A DNA stretch of 41,873 nt. Source: UBA3910 sp964626065. Lineage in GTDB: Bacteria > Bacillota > Limnochordia > Darwinibacteriales > Darwinibacteriaceae. The stretch lies in contig CAZVDE010000014.1 in NCBI GenBank assembly GCA_964626065.1, positions 1 to 41,873 on the forward strand, read 5' to 3'. Position numbers and translations under genes: made by a program. Below are positions 41,298 to 41,873 of this stretch, in pieces (the stretch's first letter is position 1; every line of letters begins with the position of its first letter). The notes under the pieces are model-generated. The model made no database searches and had not been told where the DNA came from. It saw only the letters and a list, made by a program, of their open reading frames with translations.

Positions 41298-41768
41298 ATG
41301 AACTTACTTGGACTGCCGAAAGATGGACTGAAAAAGGTTGCCGAACATCTTGACTTATATCTGGCTGATCTACATGTGCTGTATACCAAACTGCACAACT
41401 ATCACTGGAACGTAGAGGGCCCGCAGTTCTTTGCCCTGCACAACAAGTTGGAAGAGCTGTACGACTTTGTAGCTGAAGAGATTGATGAAGTGGCCGAACG
41501 GATTCTCATGCTCGGGCACCGCCCATCCGCTTCGCTCAAAGTTTATCTGGAGAAAGCTAGGCTGCAGGAGGCCGAAAGTGCGGCAATCTTGGGTAAAGAC
41601 TTGGCAGAGCAGCTGCTGAAGGATTACAGTACGATCGTGAAAGGGCTGCGCGAAGGCGTTGCGGCTGCCGCGGATATTGGTGATGAGGCTAGTGCGGATT
41701 TAATGATTGGTGCTCTGGCGGAATATGAAAAAGCAATGTGGATGCTGAAGGCATTCTTGAACCGCTAA
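41298..41768 (+). CDS. dps: Dps-family ferroxidase/DNA-protecting protein
   Basis: 156 residues, a normal length. Forms 12-mers that oxidise and store iron and remove peroxide; some also bind DNA. The inter-subunit ferroxidase ligands are exactly spaced: H36, H48, D63 and E67 (HNYHWNVEGPQFFALH, then EEIDEVAERI). There is no lysine-rich N-terminal extension, so DNA binding through it is unlikely. I chose the ATG at 41298, 7 nt after AAGGAGG (41284-41290), over the TTG one codon before it. It has its own near-consensus promoter with an overlapping inverted repeat, and a strong terminator. Confidence 0.93.
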   Translation: MNLLGLPKDGLKKVAEHLDLYLADLHVLYTKLHNYHWNVEGPQFFALHNKLEELYDFVAEEIDEVAERILMLGHRPSASLKVYLEKARLQEAESAAILGKDLAEQLLKDYSTIVKGLREGVAAAADIGDEASADLMIGALAEYEKAMWMLKAFLNR

Positions 41769-41786
41769 ATATAATTTGCAAAACAA

Positions 41787-41820
41787 CCCCGGGTTTCACT
41801 AGAAAACCCGGGGGTTTTTT
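41787..41820 (+). terminator. Terminator of the Dps gene
   Basis: CCCCGGGTTT (41787-41796) pairs with AAACCCGGGG (41804-41813) around a 7-nt loop, followed by G and T6. Confidence 0.9.
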
Positions 41821-41873
41821 ATGCTCGCAGCAGTGCGTTTAGTGCAACCGGAAACTTTTCTCCGGCTAGGGTT

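Overview
The window reads as a chromosomal stretch of a Gram-positive-type bacterium, most likely Bacillota. Reasons: strong AGGAGG-type ribosome sites, sigma-A promoters (TTGACA-17-TATACT), lipoprotein signal peptides, many TTG/GTG starts, and families common in Bacillota (YuxH-like EAL-HDOD, TraX-like, Opp operons, TldD/TldE pair, YugJ-like alcohol dehydrogenase). I cannot place it below phylum. No rRNA, tRNA, CRISPR array, insertion sequence or prophage gene was found.

Region 1 (1-8717): a complete oligopeptide-type ABC importer operon (binding protein, two permeases, two ATPases, one small membrane protein), clearly more AT-rich than the rest. It is unusual: the OppC-like permease has an extracytoplasmic insert of over 300 residues, both ATPases carry lysine/glutamate-rich inserts before the signature motif, and the binding protein has no lipobox. 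A promoter with a possible operator precedes it, and a 17-bp hairpin separates the binding-protein gene from the permeases.

Region 2 (8718-17570): metabolic and housekeeping genes: methionine gamma-lyase, an EAL-HDOD signalling protein, a HAD phosphatase, threonine aldolase, endonuclease V, and a TldE/TldD-type pair. A structured inverted repeat at 8964-9057 and a probable chemotaxis-receptor tail remnant at 10734-10826 lie in the gaps.

Region 3 (17597-27103): the most unusual locus. Two large P-type ATPases diverge from a 200-bp region containing a GC-rich inverted repeat. One is a double-length protein whose first half is a catalytically dead P-type ATPase. The other is a Ca-ATPase-like pump with altered ion-site residues. 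Both start with an HMA-like domain lacking CxxC. Next to them are three consecutive unknown genes that share a nine-residue motif, [IV][KR]x[EDQ][IV][LMV]x[ED][LI], seven times in all; two also share a membrane-anchor module. I propose these as one system, probably for cation handling at the membrane, but that is inference.

Region 4 (27161-38174): a TraX-like membrane protein, an iron-type alcohol dehydrogenase, a secreted protein and a lipoprotein built from related beta-rich modules, an unknown protein between them, and a second Opp operon of conventional design with a lipoprotein binding protein.

Region 5 (38173-41873): a LysR regulator divergent from a CPA2-type cation/proton antiporter with several TTGAT/ATCAA half-sites between them, then a ferritin-like protein and a Dps protein, the latter with a strong promoter overlapped by an inverted repeat. 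Strong bidirectional terminators punctuate most convergent gene ends.
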